This document shows positions 1 to 8,949 of a DNA stretch of 64,000 bases, piece after piece (position 1 is the stretch's first letter; the number at the start of each line of letters is the position of its first letter). The position numbers and the translations under genes are program-made. The notes under the pieces were generated by a model, which did not search any database, had not been told where the DNA came from, and was given only the letters and a program-made list of their open reading frames with translations. Source of the DNA: Bartonella tribocorum CIP 105476 (GTDB lineage: Bacteria > Pseudomonadota > Alphaproteobacteria > Rhizobiales > Rhizobiaceae). The stretch spans positions 62,001 to 126,000 of the forward strand of contig NC_010161.1 in assembly GCF_000196435.1 (NCBI RefSeq), in the 5' to 3' direction.

Positions 1-915
1 GGTGAGATGAAAATGACAGGTCATTTTTTGAGTGATCTTGTTATTGGTGGTGATATTATCGTTGAAAAAGCTGAAATTGTGGTTCCTGATCATTTTAAAA
101 ATGCTAAGTTTCTTGATATCAGAAATAAGAATTTAACAAAACCAATTCAAACAACACTTGAACGTGCTGATGTTAAGAGCACGAACAAAAGCCCTAGTGT
201 CACAGAAGAATCGTCATCTGTTGTGCTATCAAATATGCGTATTACAGCACGTAATCAGTTTTTTGTACGCGGAAAAGGGTTAGATGCTGAACTGGGAGGA
301 CGCATTAATCTAGCGGGTCCATTAAATGATGTGCATCCAGTGGGTGAGTTTAGAATGATTCGTGGACGTTTTGATATTCTTTCACAACGTCTTAATTTTG
401 ATCAAGGACAGGCGAGTTTTAGCGGTACTCTTAATCCTATAGTTTATTTTGTAAGCAACAATAACAGTGGTGACATTCGCGTTACTGTAACCGTAAGTGG
501 CACGATTGATAATCTTGATATTAATTTTTCTTCACAACCGAATTTGCCTCAGGATGAGATTTTGGCACGTTTGATTTTTAATCGCTCTCTTAATGAACTA
601 TCGCCATTTCAGATTGCTCAACTTGCGGCAGCCGCAGCTGATCTTGCGGGGGCTTCTAATACATCTTTGTTGAACACTTTACGCACTAAAATTGGGCTTG
701 ATGATCTTGATGTTATTGTTAATGAAAAGGGTAATACAGGCTTACGCATTGGACGCTATATACACAATAACATTTATTTAGGTTTTGAAGCAGGGTCTGA
801 TGGAACGACGAAAGGAACAATTAATTTGGATATTTCGCGTCATCTCAAAGCTAAAGGTGCTGTAGGAAATGAACAAAATTCTAGTATTGGTCTCTTTTAT
901 GAAAGAGATTACTAA
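1..915 (+). CDS. tamB: TamB-type translocation/assembly protein, C-terminal part
   Basis: This is the last ~305 codons of a TamB (DUF490) protein; the frame is open to the window edge, so the true start lies outside. TamB is an inner-membrane-anchored periplasmic protein that spans to the outer membrane and works with the Omp85-family TamA in outer-membrane biogenesis and lipid transport. Visible features are the beta-rich repeats typical of the family, the conserved stretch QDEILARLIFNRSL roughly 120 residues from the end, the Ala-rich helix after it (QLAAAAADLAG), and a C-terminal beta-signal-like end (GLFYERDY). A tamA gene would be expected just upstream, outside the window. The downstream neighbour is a long non-coding spacer. 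Identification is confident from the C-terminal DUF490 signature; only the N-terminal part is unseen. Confidence 0.9.
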   Translation, partial: GEMKMTGHFLSDLVIGGDIIVEKAEIVVPDHFKNAKFLDIRNKNLTKPIQTTLERADVKSTNKSPSVTEESSSVVLSNMRITARNQFFVRGKGLDAELGGRINLAGPLNDVHPVGEFRMIRGRFDILSQRLNFDQGQASFSGTLNPIVYFVSNNNSGDIRVTVTVSGTIDNLDINFSSQPNLPQDEILARLIFNRSLNELSPFQIAQLAAAAADLAGASNTSLLNTLRTKIGLDDLDVIVNEKGNTGLRIGRYIHNNIYLGFEAGSDGTTKGTINLDISRHLKAKGAVGNEQNSSIGLFYERDY

Positions 916-1199
916 AGTTTAAATTTTAAAAAACAAATTCTTTATTTTTTGTCTCTCATTTTTAAGGTTGAGGAAGGAAGCCTAGACTAGGAATACACCT
1001 AAAGAAGAAATGTTTTATTGCGATGTGAAGAGAACGATCTAAAATATTCGGTTTTTTCTTTATGACGTCTTCTAAAGAGACAAAATCTTCACAAAAGAGA
1101 GTATGTTATTTTGCTAATCTATACGTAATTTTAGAGAAATACTTAAACCTTGTTCTCAAGCCCATTTCATACTGTTGCCTAAAGAGTATAACTCATGCA

Positions 1200-1725
1200 A
1201 AATATTGACTTTATAAAGATAGTTTATTGTTATGCAACTTGAGTTAGAACTTTTAACGTTGAATGCCATAAGATTTTCTCATTCATTACAAATCTCTTTC
1301 ATGTTGAATCACTCAAAACTATTCGCTTGCATGTTACAAGTGGGGAAGCCCCGCGTGGATAAAAACAATTAAGCAATGGCAAAATACCTCCTATGAACCA
1401 TCTCGAGAGCTAAGGGCTGTAGCAACACCCACGAGTTGGCAAAATAGTGTGAATGGTACCGGTTTGTTACTCCGTAAGCGTAAAGATAGGGGCGCTCAAT
1501 AGATTGATCGTTGTACAATTCATGCAGGTTTTCGCGAAATGAACTTGGGAGAACGTTGCGAGACATATCTTTAAAACAAGCCCATGAATTTGCAATGCAA
1601 TGGCATTTCTATTTAACGTGAAGGACGTGTCTCCATTAAAGAGCAAGACAAACAAAAGCGTGAGGCACGTGTAGAATTCAGAAGATATCGATTTCATTTG
1701 CAAACGTATTTAAAGCAATATTTTT
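1200..1725 (+). pseudogene. P4-type phage integrase remnant (upstream region plus N-terminal part)
   Basis: The most readable coding remnant in the window. Moving between frames, the + strand from about 1390 reads as the arm-DNA-binding (DUF4102) N-terminus of a tyrosine recombinase. Fragments include GAQ-IDRCTIHAGFREMNLG (about 1501-1555), SLKQAHEFAMQW (about 1567-1602) and IKEQDKQKREAR (about 1636-1671). These match the family pattern GAQWxxRYTIHGRRREMGLG / SLKQARE / IKERxxQKREA as I recall it. Several stops and frameshifts break it, and the core-binding and catalytic domains (R-H-R-Y) are absent. The ~190 bp upstream (from about 1200) match the upstream parts of the other copies listed here. 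Clearly dead. Confidence 0.75.
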
Positions 1726-1805
1726 AATAATAAAAAGTGATCTATTGTTTTAAATTTTTGTTTATTATGTTTTTGAATGATATCACTTTTCTTATAACGA
1801 ACAGC

Positions 1806-2240
1806 CCCTCAAATAGAACACCATTATGTTGCAAATTCATATGTTTGTGCTTGTTTTAAAGAAACATTTTTCCGTGTAGGCTTGAGTCTATTTCACAATA
1901 CTGCTTGTGAAATGAGATAAAGTATCTCTTATGATGGTATAAAATCCATATTACCGTTATCAATAAAAATATAAGTATTTAATAAAGATATAAGTTGGCA
2001 TTATCATTCTATTTTCAGCTTCTCATGTCTGCCGATAACTTTTGCACTTGAAAGCGTAGAGGTATTTTTATTGCTTATTTTAAGCGTTTTTATAGATACA
2101 CCAATGTTTTTTTATGATGTACCACAAGTGCTTTTGATTGTTTCATCGTAAATGTAAAGAAGAAATAGGCAAATGACATTGTATCTTTTATCTGAGATGA
2201 AAATAATAAATTATGATTACAAATCAATATGTTAATATAT
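1806..2240 (-). pseudogene. integrase remnant, reverse orientation
   Basis: A second, more decayed copy on the - strand. The + strand sequence GTGCTTGTTTTAAAGAAAC at about 1851 is the complement of the SLKQA codons of the integrase. The block near 2010-2035 resembles the complement of the GKxCDGAGL codons. The block at about 2034-2100 matches the conserved upstream part (TTTTGCACTTGAAAGCG, then TTTTTAT). The end near 2210-2240 (ACAAATCAATATGTTAA) matches the far upstream end of other copies. It lies tail to tail with the + strand remnant at 1200-1725. Confidence 0.5.
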
Positions 2241-3181
2241 ATCAAAAGATATTTTTTGTAAAAATATTTATCAGACTTATATCGTATTTTTCTATTTAAA
2301 CGGTTAGAAAGAAGAGAAATTTTGTTTTGCTTTTCATCTGTTTTTTGAGCATATTGAAATTATAGCTTTATATCAGAAATAACGTTGTGCATGTACAAGC
2401 GCTTCAAGAAGTTAAGGTATTTGAGGAATATCATTTTAGCTTCTAGAGGCGAAGATAAAACAGAAAAGCTTGCTCTCAAGCAATCTACAACAGTAAAAAG
2501 TTTTATAATAAATCTTTTCTTATTTTTTCAGTCTTTTTTTACATTGAGTGTATCTATAGTTTACAGCACACTTTTTGTAATTGGTAGTTTATCCTGCTGT
2601 ACCATAAAAGACTGTTATTTGAGGTCTAGTGATAGTAAGGCGTGTAGCCTTTTTGATCAAGTGTTTTGAAAGCATGTGGTGAATGGGTGGCTTTGTTCGT
2701 TGAGCTTTGTAAGTGAATCACATAAGTTGTTATCGGGTAGAACGAATTCAATAAAAATCTGGATTTTTTATAAATTAGGTTGAGTAGAAATCTTTTTACT
2801 TTCAAGGTGTTAAGAGGAAAAAATTATTAGCGGAGAGATAAGTATGGATAAAGGTGGCATCAATCTAGATTCTTCCTCTTTCGTGGAATTTTTTAAAAAC
2901 TTTATTCTCCTTTAGGATTCGCAAAATTTACGAATGTTTCATTACTTTTTTAAAAAGAGAAGAAGTTTTTTTCTCAAGTTTCATTGTTAAAAATCAATTG
3001 CATTCAACAAAACAAAAGAGAATGTTTTGTCTAAATCCAAGAAGTTTATTCTCAATAAACCATAAATTCTTTGCCAATTCTTAATTGAAATAATACTTTT
3101 CCTTGGTGATTCTGCTTTTGAAAATGGGGTGTCAGCTTCTATCCATTTTTTTATTTTAAATCTTATTTAAAAACTTAGAAA

Positions 3182-4948
3182 TTAGGATGTGTGTTTTTTG
3201 AACTGAATGTTATGAAGTTTTTTATAAAACCCATGTTCTTTTGCGAGCAATTCTTTCTGAGTCCCTTGTTCAATCAGTTGTCCATTTTGTATGACCACAA
3301 TTTTATGGGCGCGAGTAATCGTTGAAAGGCGATGAGCAATAACAATCGTTGTGCGCCCTTTGGTAAGATGATGAATGGCTTCATTAATTTGTGCTTCGGT
3401 GTGTGAATCGAGCGCGCTTGTTGCCTCATCAAGAATCAGAATTTCACTATCGTGAATCATTGCTCTAGCAATTGCGAGTCGTTGTTTTTGTCCCCCTGAA
3501 AGATTACAGCCATTATCGCCTATCTGTGTATCATAACCATTTGGCAAATTCATAATAAAGTCATGAGCATTTGCTGCTTTTGCTGCTTCGATAATTTCGT
3601 CATCACGAGCGCCTTCTTTTCCAAGTCCAATATTATATTTAACGGTTCCTTGAAAGAGAAAAGTATCTTGCCCTACATAAGCCATCAGGTTTCTCAGAGA
3701 ACGAAAAGTTGTGTAGCGGATGTCTTGATCATTAATCAATATGCGTCCTTTTGTGGGGTCATAGAGGCGCATAATAAGATTGATAAGGGTTGACTTTCCT
3801 GAACCAGATGGCCCCACCAATGCTGTCATTTTTCCAGCTTCTATTTCTAGATTGATGTCTTTTAATACCATTTTATTATCAGTATAGGCAAAAGAAACAT
3901 GCTCGAAACGAATAGCTCCTTGCGTTTTATTCAGATCTTTAGCTTCTTTATGTTCTATAACTGTAAGGGGACGATCGAGTATTTCAAACATCGTACGGAT
4001 ATTGACCAAGCCGGATTCAATTTTGATACGGACATTTGCTAGTCTTTTTGCGGGTTCATAAGCTAAAAGTAAAGCAACAATAAAGGACATAAATTCACCT
4101 TGAACACCTGCACGTTGGGTGGCAAGGTAACCGGAAAAGCAGATAATACCCGCAATGGCGACACCTGTGAGTGTTTCCATAATCGGATTGGTAATAGCTT
4201 CAAGTGTTGCAATATTGTTTGTTTGTTTTTCAACATCACAAATGGCTTTGTCCATCCTTTTTTTCATGACTTCTTCTAGTGAAAAAGCCTTGATGACTCG
4301 AATACCAACAGCTGTTTCCTGTACGATTTTGATAATTTCACCAAGTGAAAGAAGTTCTTTTTCCATAAGGCGACGAACGCGTTTTAAAGCCATTCGAACA
4401 CCTAAAAAAGCCAGTGGTCCTACAATTAAAGTAATGGAGATTAACACAAAGTTTTGAATAAACATGACAAGCAACAGACCACTAACGGAAAGCAAATCGC
4501 GTACAAAAGTTGTGATGATAGTATCAACGATATTACGCACGGCTGTCGCATTATGGGTTACGCGAACAAGCAGATCAGATGACGTGTTATTATGATAAAA
4601 AGAGACACCTTGTTCCATAAGGCGCGCATAAATTTTGCGCTGTTGTTCAGCAATGATACTGTTGCCTGCTTTGCTTAAAAAGTAAGTTTGGGCAAAAGTT
4701 GCAATCCCTTTAAGAATAAAGATAAAAGCAATAAAGCTAGAAATCAAAACGATCATAGCAAAATTCTGCGCATCAACAATATAATTAACAACATCACGCA
4801 TAATCCACGCACTGGTTGCAGTTGTACAGGAAATGATGATCATTGAGATAATAGCCGCACTGTACCAACGCGCATGTTTATGAAAATTTTCTCGCAAAAG
4901 GCGGATAATAAGATGTTTGTCAAAAGAGGAAAGTTTTTTTTGGGCCAT
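3182..4948 (-). CDS. msbA: ABC transporter, fused permease/ATPase, MsbA-like
   Basis: A 588-residue half-transporter that would act as a homodimer in the inner membrane. The N-terminal half (about residues 30-310) carries the transmembrane helices of an ABC type-1 exporter. The C-terminal half is the ATPase: Walker A GPSGSGKST at 379-387, signature LSGGQ at 483-487, Walker B ILILDEA near 503 and the switch histidine in IAHRLS near 539. Length and order match lipid A/lipopolysaccharide exporter MsbA (about 580 residues). Other exporters, such as multidrug half-transporters, share this architecture, so the substrate is inferred. It stands alone between two remnant-rich spacers. All catalytic motifs are intact. 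Confidence 0.8.
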   Translation of the reverse strand: MAQKKLSSFDKHLIIRLLRENFHKHARWYSAAIISMIIISCTTATSAWIMRDVVNYIVDAQNFAMIVLISSFIAFIFILKGIATFAQTYFLSKAGNSIIAEQQRKIYARLMEQGVSFYHNNTSSDLLVRVTHNATAVRNIVDTIITTFVRDLLSVSGLLLVMFIQNFVLISITLIVGPLAFLGVRMALKRVRRLMEKELLSLGEIIKIVQETAVGIRVIKAFSLEEVMKKRMDKAICDVEKQTNNIATLEAITNPIMETLTGVAIAGIICFSGYLATQRAGVQGEFMSFIVALLLAYEPAKRLANVRIKIESGLVNIRTMFEILDRPLTVIEHKEAKDLNKTQGAIRFEHVSFAYTDNKMVLKDINLEIEAGKMTALVGPSGSGKSTLINLIMRLYDPTKGRILINDQDIRYTTFRSLRNLMAYVGQDTFLFQGTVKYNIGLGKEGARDDEIIEAAKAANAHDFIMNLPNGYDTQIGDNGCNLSGGQKQRLAIARAMIHDSEILILDEATSALDSHTEAQINEAIHHLTKGRTTIVIAHRLSTITRAHKIVVIQNGQLIEQGTQKELLAKEHGFYKKLHNIQFKKHTS

Positions 4949-5039
4949 GCAGTGCTTCTATATTTTCTTGTTGTTTTATGCAAGATTGAAGCGCTCTTAA
5001 TTAAAAAGTCCCTTAATTTTTTTTACAAAAAGAGTTTTC

Positions 5040-5400
5040 TTCTTTCAATGCATGTCATACTCTTTCATGCGACGGTGCCTCGTGTAACGTAAAATTCTCC
5101 ATACATTATCTGTGCACCACTATTTCATTTATATATATAAGATATAGATACCATCACTCTATTGGTATTCCCATATTGCAACTGTCCCTAGTTGCTATAA
5201 AAGATTCATAAGAAGCGTACGATTTCGTTCATATAATTTCTCCCCACTTGTGACGCACAGACGAATATTTTTGTATGATTTCATATTGAAAAGATTTAAA
5301 ATAAGAAAACTCTACAATATTCACTTCTTTTATTCGAGAAGCAAAAATATAAATTATTAATATGTTATTCTATTTCACTCCATGTAAAATATCGCGCAAG
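5040..5400 (-). pseudogene. integrase remnant, first of three in tandem
   Basis: Decayed copy. The block GATACCATCACTCTATTGG near 5147-5166 matches the complement of the codons for the arm-domain CDG segment. ATAAGAAGCGTACG near 5209 and CTCCCCACTTGTGACGC near 5242 match the complement of the upstream parts of the copies at 1200-1725 and 30245-30515. CTCTACAATATTCACTTC near 5311 matches the far-upstream block shared by the others. No reading frame survives. Confidence 0.5.
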
Positions 5401-5689
5401 GAGTTTTTCATGCTTGGAGTATTTTAAAATACATCATTTTCATCCTATCACGTTGCGTATCTGCTTTATCCTTTTACCTTCTAGAAGGTTAGATTAAAAT
5501 CAATGGAATAAAAAAATTTTAAAGGCTTTGATAGTCAATAAACAAAACGATTCATCTTTAAAAGAGATAGTGACTAAAGTTGCTGAGAATTCTGACAATA
5601 GAGGGAATAATAAGGGGAAATCTGTAATGAGAAGATGATATCTTATTTTGAAAAATAAGCACTTATTATCCACTGGCTTATCGAATGCT

Positions 5690-6010
5690 GTTTGGTAAAG
5701 CGTTGTTATTAAGTACCTCCATCTTTACGCTTAAGAGGAAACAAGCCGGCACCATCACACGCTTTACCAGCTCGTGCGTGTTGCTTAGCCCTTGTCATTC
5801 GAGACGATTCATAAGAGGCATTTTTGCTCTTTTCTTGTACAGTTTTTATTCGCACACCCTCTCTGCTTATGATGTGCAAGCAAGTAATTTTGATTAATTC
5901 AAAATGAGAGAGAGCTGAAACGAAAGAACCCTACAATATTGGAGTCTCTTATTCAATATGTAAAAAAATGAATATCTTTATAAATCAGTGTGTTGTCATT
6001 GCAAGCAACA
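5690..6010 (-). pseudogene. integrase remnant with a readable arm-domain segment
   Basis: On the - strand, about 5765 down to 5695 reads without a stop as HARAGKACDGAGLFPLKRKDGG, an arm-domain (DUF4102) signature of P4-type integrases, then stops. A putative start ATG lies near 5810 (complement of ATTCATAAGAGGC), followed by a stop and a frameshift. Upstream, 5815-6010 carries the conserved block (GGCATTTTTGCTC...AGTTTTTATTC) and the end block TTATAAATCAGTGTGTTG. The recombinase core and catalytic part are missing. This is the best template for aligning the other copies. Confidence 0.7.
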
Positions 6011-6060
6011 GATGAGGACGATAGCACTAACGGGCATTATTATTTTTAAGGTTATGGAAG

Positions 6061-6320
6061 TTCAAGCCAACGCCATCATTCTTTTACCAGTTTTTATACT
6101 GTTATAACTTTTGGCATTTGAAATGATTTACAACAGACATTTCTACTTTTTTAATATTTTATGTATTATCTCTGTTTGTGATATCCAAGCAAAGCTTATG
6201 GTGTACAAGCAAATGATTCTTTGCTGGATTCTACAAACAAGAGAACTCGAAATGAGAAGATCTTACAATATTCGTGCTCTCTCATTTAATATGCAAATAA
6301 CAAACCCTTCTTAATAATTT
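6061..6320 (-). pseudogene. integrase remnant, third in tandem
   Basis: Begins with AAGCCAACGCCATCATTC then TTTTACCAG (6064-6090), the complement of the GKxCDGAGL codons. It continues with TTTTGGCATTTGAAATG (6104-6120), TTTGTGATATCCAAGC and AGATCTTACAATATTCG (6258-6274), all blocks shared with the other copies. It directly follows the copy at 5690-6010 in the same orientation. No frame survives. Confidence 0.55.
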
Positions 6321-6366
6321 GAGAAAGCATTATTAAACTCTTTAACATGCTATTTTATAAAACCCT

Positions 6367-6394
6367 AAAAGCACCACAACTCATTGTGGCGCTT
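6367..6394 (-). terminator. rho-independent terminator of infC
   Basis: On the - strand an 11-bp stem (AAGCGCCACAA / TTGTGGTGCTT, with one G-U pair) and a four-base loop are followed by a T-run. It lies about 60 bp after the infC stop codon. Confidence 0.75.
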
Positions 6395-6455
6395 CTAAAT
6401 GATACCCATTCGCTTATTTCGATGAATTGAATACGGATACTATTCCAATGAAAAA

Positions 6456-6992
6456 CTATTTAGGTGCTATCACCATCATCATTTGCCGTCCTTCAAGTTT
6501 TGGCTCCAATTCAATTTTAGCAATTTCACTTGTATCTTCTTTCACACGCTGAAGAAGTTTTAATCCAAGATCTTGATGAGCCATCTCACGACCACGAAAA
6601 CGCAAAGTGATCTTTACTTTATCACCATGATCAATAAAGCGATGGATAGCCTTAAGCTTGACTCCATAATCATGGACATCAACATTCGGTCGCACCTTAA
6701 TCTCTTTGATTTCGATAACTTTTTGTTTTTTACGTGTTTCAGCAGCTTTTTTTTGAGTTTGATACTTTAACTTGCCCAAATCGATGATTTTACATACGGG
6801 TGGTTCCGCGTTTGGTACAATTTCAACCAAATCAAGCCCCGCCTCTGCAGCCATAGCGAGAGCTTCTTGTATCGAAACAACCCCCTGATGTTGTCCCTCA
6901 TCATTGATAAGCTGAACATGAGGTACCCGAATATCCTGATTTGAACGTGGCCCGTCTTTTTGGGTAGGTGTCATTTTAAACGGTCTACGAAT
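6456..6992 (-). CDS. infC: translation initiation factor IF-3, ATT start
   Basis: IF-3 binds the 30S subunit, prevents premature joining of 50S and proofreads the initiator tRNA and start codon. The N-domain begins around [16 protein letters not shown] and the C-domain contains [18 protein letters not shown] and [15 protein letters not shown], all typical. The first ATG is at 6974 with a 172-residue product, but no Shine-Dalgarno lies at the right distance. In frame upstream, at 6992-6990, there is an ATT codon preceded by TAAGGAG with an eight-base spacer, giving an N-terminus [11 protein letters not shown] and 178 residues. I chose ATT because infC is known for AUU starts that allow autoregulation. 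rpmI and rplT, its frequent partners, are not adjacent here. Confidence 0.93.
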   Translation of the reverse strand: MRRPFKMTPTQKDGPRSNQDIRVPHVQLINDEGQHQGVVSIQEALAMAAEAGLDLVEIVPNAEPPVCKIIDLGKLKYQTQKKAAETRKKQKVIEIKEIKVRPNVDVHDYGVKLKAIHRFIDHGDKVKITLRFRGREMAHQDLGLKLLQRVKEDTSEIAKIELEPKLEGRQMMMVIAPK

Positions 6993-7007
6993 GGTTTATG
7001 CTCCTTA
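6990..7007 (-). promoter_or_regulatory. Shine-Dalgarno and ATT start codon of infC
   Basis: On the - strand TAAGGAG (7007-7001) is followed by eight bases and ATT (6992-6990). The only in-frame ATG is 18 bases further on, too far from this ribosome binding site. IF-3 discriminates against AUU, so this arrangement is the classic feedback switch on infC translation. Confidence 0.75.
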
Positions 7008-7167
7008 ATTTTGATTCAACTATGGTTATTTAATATACAATTATGTACATAAAAACAACTATAATTCGTGCTTTTTTCATTATTTGATTTGTTACTTTTT
7101 TAAGTGATTTAGATTGTAAAAGTTTTTCCCTTAATTTAAAGAAATTGTTTTATGGAGGAGAAGAATC

Positions 7168-7947
7168 ATGAATCAAAATATTTCTTGCCAGTTTTTTTCG
7201 TTTGAGGATACTGCTCTTGCAGTACGCCATCGCAAGGGGCGCCATTTTCCAGGTTTGGTTTGGCTTCCTGGCTATCTATCCGATATGTTAGGGGATAAGG
7301 CTGTGTTTGTTGATAATTTCGCTCAGAAGAATGATTTGTCCTGCTTACGTTTTGATTACTCTGGGAATGGAGAATCTGGGGGCGATTTTTTTCAAGGAAC
7401 GATTTCACGTTGGGTGAGCGAAAGTTTAGCGGTTTTTGAAACCTATAGTGAAGGACCGCAAATTTTGGTTGGTTCCTCTATGGGGGGATGGATTGCGCTA
7501 AAGCTAGCTAAGTTGCTAGCGCAGAAAAATAAAAAGCTTGCTGGCATGATATTGATTGCTCCAGCGCCTGATTTTACAAAAACACTGATAGAATCAGGGT
7601 TAGGTGTGAAGAAGTGGAAAATTTTGGAAGAAACGGCGCATATCGAACGATCTGAAATTAGTTATACAGAGCCGGTTCCTTTTACAAAAGCGTTTATTGA
7701 AGATGGCAGAAACAACTGTGTCATGGAAGGATGCATTGATGTTGGGTGCCCAATCCATATTCTACAAGGGATGGAAGATGTGGAAATACCCTATCAGCAT
7801 ACATTGACTTTGCTTGATCACTTACCTCTTCATGATGTAACATTGACGCTTGTTCGTGATGCAGATCACCGTTTTTCTCGTCCACAAGATTTTGATTGTC
7901 TGGAAACAGCCTTGAAATCTTTGATTAATCAGATTAATGCAAAATAA
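7168..7947 (+). CDS. alpha/beta hydrolase
   Basis: A 259-residue cytoplasmic alpha/beta-hydrolase fold protein with no signal peptide. The nucleophile elbow is GSSMGG with Ser104. Asp204 (QGMEDVEIP) and His234 (DADHRF) complete a plausible catalytic triad, and an oxyanion-side motif RFDYSGNGESGG lies near residues 61-72. The pattern resembles ABHD10-like serine esterases, but the substrate cannot be read from the sequence. The start is fixed by GGAGGAG shortly before the ATG. The next gene, a YgjP-type metallopeptidase, follows after 32 bases on the same strand and may be cotranscribed. Confidence 0.8.
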   Translation: MNQNISCQFFSFEDTALAVRHRKGRHFPGLVWLPGYLSDMLGDKAVFVDNFAQKNDLSCLRFDYSGNGESGGDFFQGTISRWVSESLAVFETYSEGPQILVGSSMGGWIALKLAKLLAQKNKKLAGMILIAPAPDFTKTLIESGLGVKKWKILEETAHIERSEISYTEPVPFTKAFIEDGRNNCVMEGCIDVGCPIHILQGMEDVEIPYQHTLTLLDHLPLHDVTLTLVRDADHRFSRPQDFDCLETALKSLINQINAK

Positions 7948-7979
7948 GGGGGCCATTTATTGATGATGAAGATAAATAT

Positions 7980-8720
7980 ATGAGCATTTCTGAAAAGCAT
8001 TTTATTTTTTCTGATGGTGCTATCCCTGTGCGAATGCGGGAAAATAGGCATGCGCGCCATCTTACCTTACGTATTGATGCCAGAAGTCAGGAGATTTGTG
8101 TAACAACACCACAAGCGATAAATCTCTATACGGTTGAAAATTTTATTGAGAAACATCGGTCTTGGATTGAGGCGCGTCTTGCTCGTGTACAAGTTCCTCA
8201 TAAAAATACTTATCTCAAAGAGGGGGCGACAATTCCTTTATTGGGTGTTTCTCATACCATAAAGCATAGAGAAGGACGTGGGGTAACAGAAATTGTTACA
8301 GCAGATGCGGAGCAAGGGCCTGAAATTATTGTTTATGGTCAATTAGAATATCTTCCAAGACGCATTGCTGATGTTTTAAAAAAACAAGCAGCGCTTATTA
8401 TAACGCCTTTGGTGGCACATTATGCTCATCAGATAGAGCGTAAAGTCAAATCCATTTGTTATAAAGATACGAGAAGTCGTTGGGGATCTTGTTCAATCGA
8501 TAAGCGTCTTTCTTTTTCTTGGCGCCTTATTATGGCACCGAAAGAAGTTGTTGAGTATGTTGTTGCCCATGAAGTTGCTCATCTTATTGAAATGAATCAT
8601 GGGCCAAGATTTTGGGCTCTTTGTGAGAAACTTTGCCCTGATAGTAAAACGTATCGTGCTTGGTTGAAAGAAAATGCTCAGAGACTACATGCCATTAATT
8701 TTGATTCATATAGATTATAG
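7980..8720 (+). CDS. YgjP-type zinc metallopeptidase (DUF45, M48-like)
   Basis: A 246-residue protein of the YgjP/DUF45 family. The zinc site is visible as HEVAH (His197, Glu198, His201) with a third ligand likely in NHGPRFW (His207). The preceding RSRWGSCS motif near residue 166 is characteristic of the family. The cellular role is not well defined; related SprT-like domains act on proteins. It follows the hydrolase gene by 32 bases. The ribosome binding site is weak (GGGGG about 30 bases upstream), so the start is less certain than the family call. Confidence 0.82.
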   Translation: MSISEKHFIFSDGAIPVRMRENRHARHLTLRIDARSQEICVTTPQAINLYTVENFIEKHRSWIEARLARVQVPHKNTYLKEGATIPLLGVSHTIKHREGRGVTEIVTADAEQGPEIIVYGQLEYLPRRIADVLKKQAALIITPLVAHYAHQIERKVKSICYKDTRSRWGSCSIDKRLSFSWRLIMAPKEVVEYVVAHEVAHLIEMNHGPRFWALCEKLCPDSKTYRAWLKENAQRLHAINFDSYRL

Positions 8721-8949
8721 GTGTAAAAAACTTTCAAATAAAGGCTATATTTAATGGAACTTTTTGTTGAGTGTTTCATTGTGTGTGTACTTGCTCATGC
8801 ATGATGAGGAAGCCATTGAAGCTCTCAGCACGATTGTCCTCCCCTACTTGGTTTGCTGAGTGTCTTCAATGTTTTTTCTTTATCTTTTTTGTCATTCAGC
8901 GTAATAACCTTAAGTTCCGGTGATTTATAACAAATGGGAAGGTTTTTTT

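Larger units (their letters stand above)
916..3181. other. 2.3 kb spacer without an intact gene
   Basis: No convincing gene. The spacer holds two integrase remnants (listed separately) at about 1200-1725 and 1806-2240, arranged tail to tail. The rest (about 2240-3181) is very AT-rich. A 94-codon open frame at 2385-2669 has no Shine-Dalgarno sequence and no recognisable domain, so I do not call it. I see no tRNA or other RNA gene. Confidence 0.6.
4949..6366. other. 1.4 kb spacer of tandem integrase remnants
   Basis: No gene seen. This interval between the MsbA-like gene and infC is mostly filled by three same-direction (- strand) integrase remnants at about 5040-5400, 5690-6010 and 6061-6320, listed separately. 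Short open frames here (for example 5685-5897 and 6111-6314) fall inside these remnants on the opposite strand and are not genes. Confidence 0.6.

Noticed and set aside
2385..2669. 94-codon open frame in the tamB downstream spacer
   Set aside because: No ribosome binding site, no recognisable domain, amino acid composition of AT-rich random sequence.
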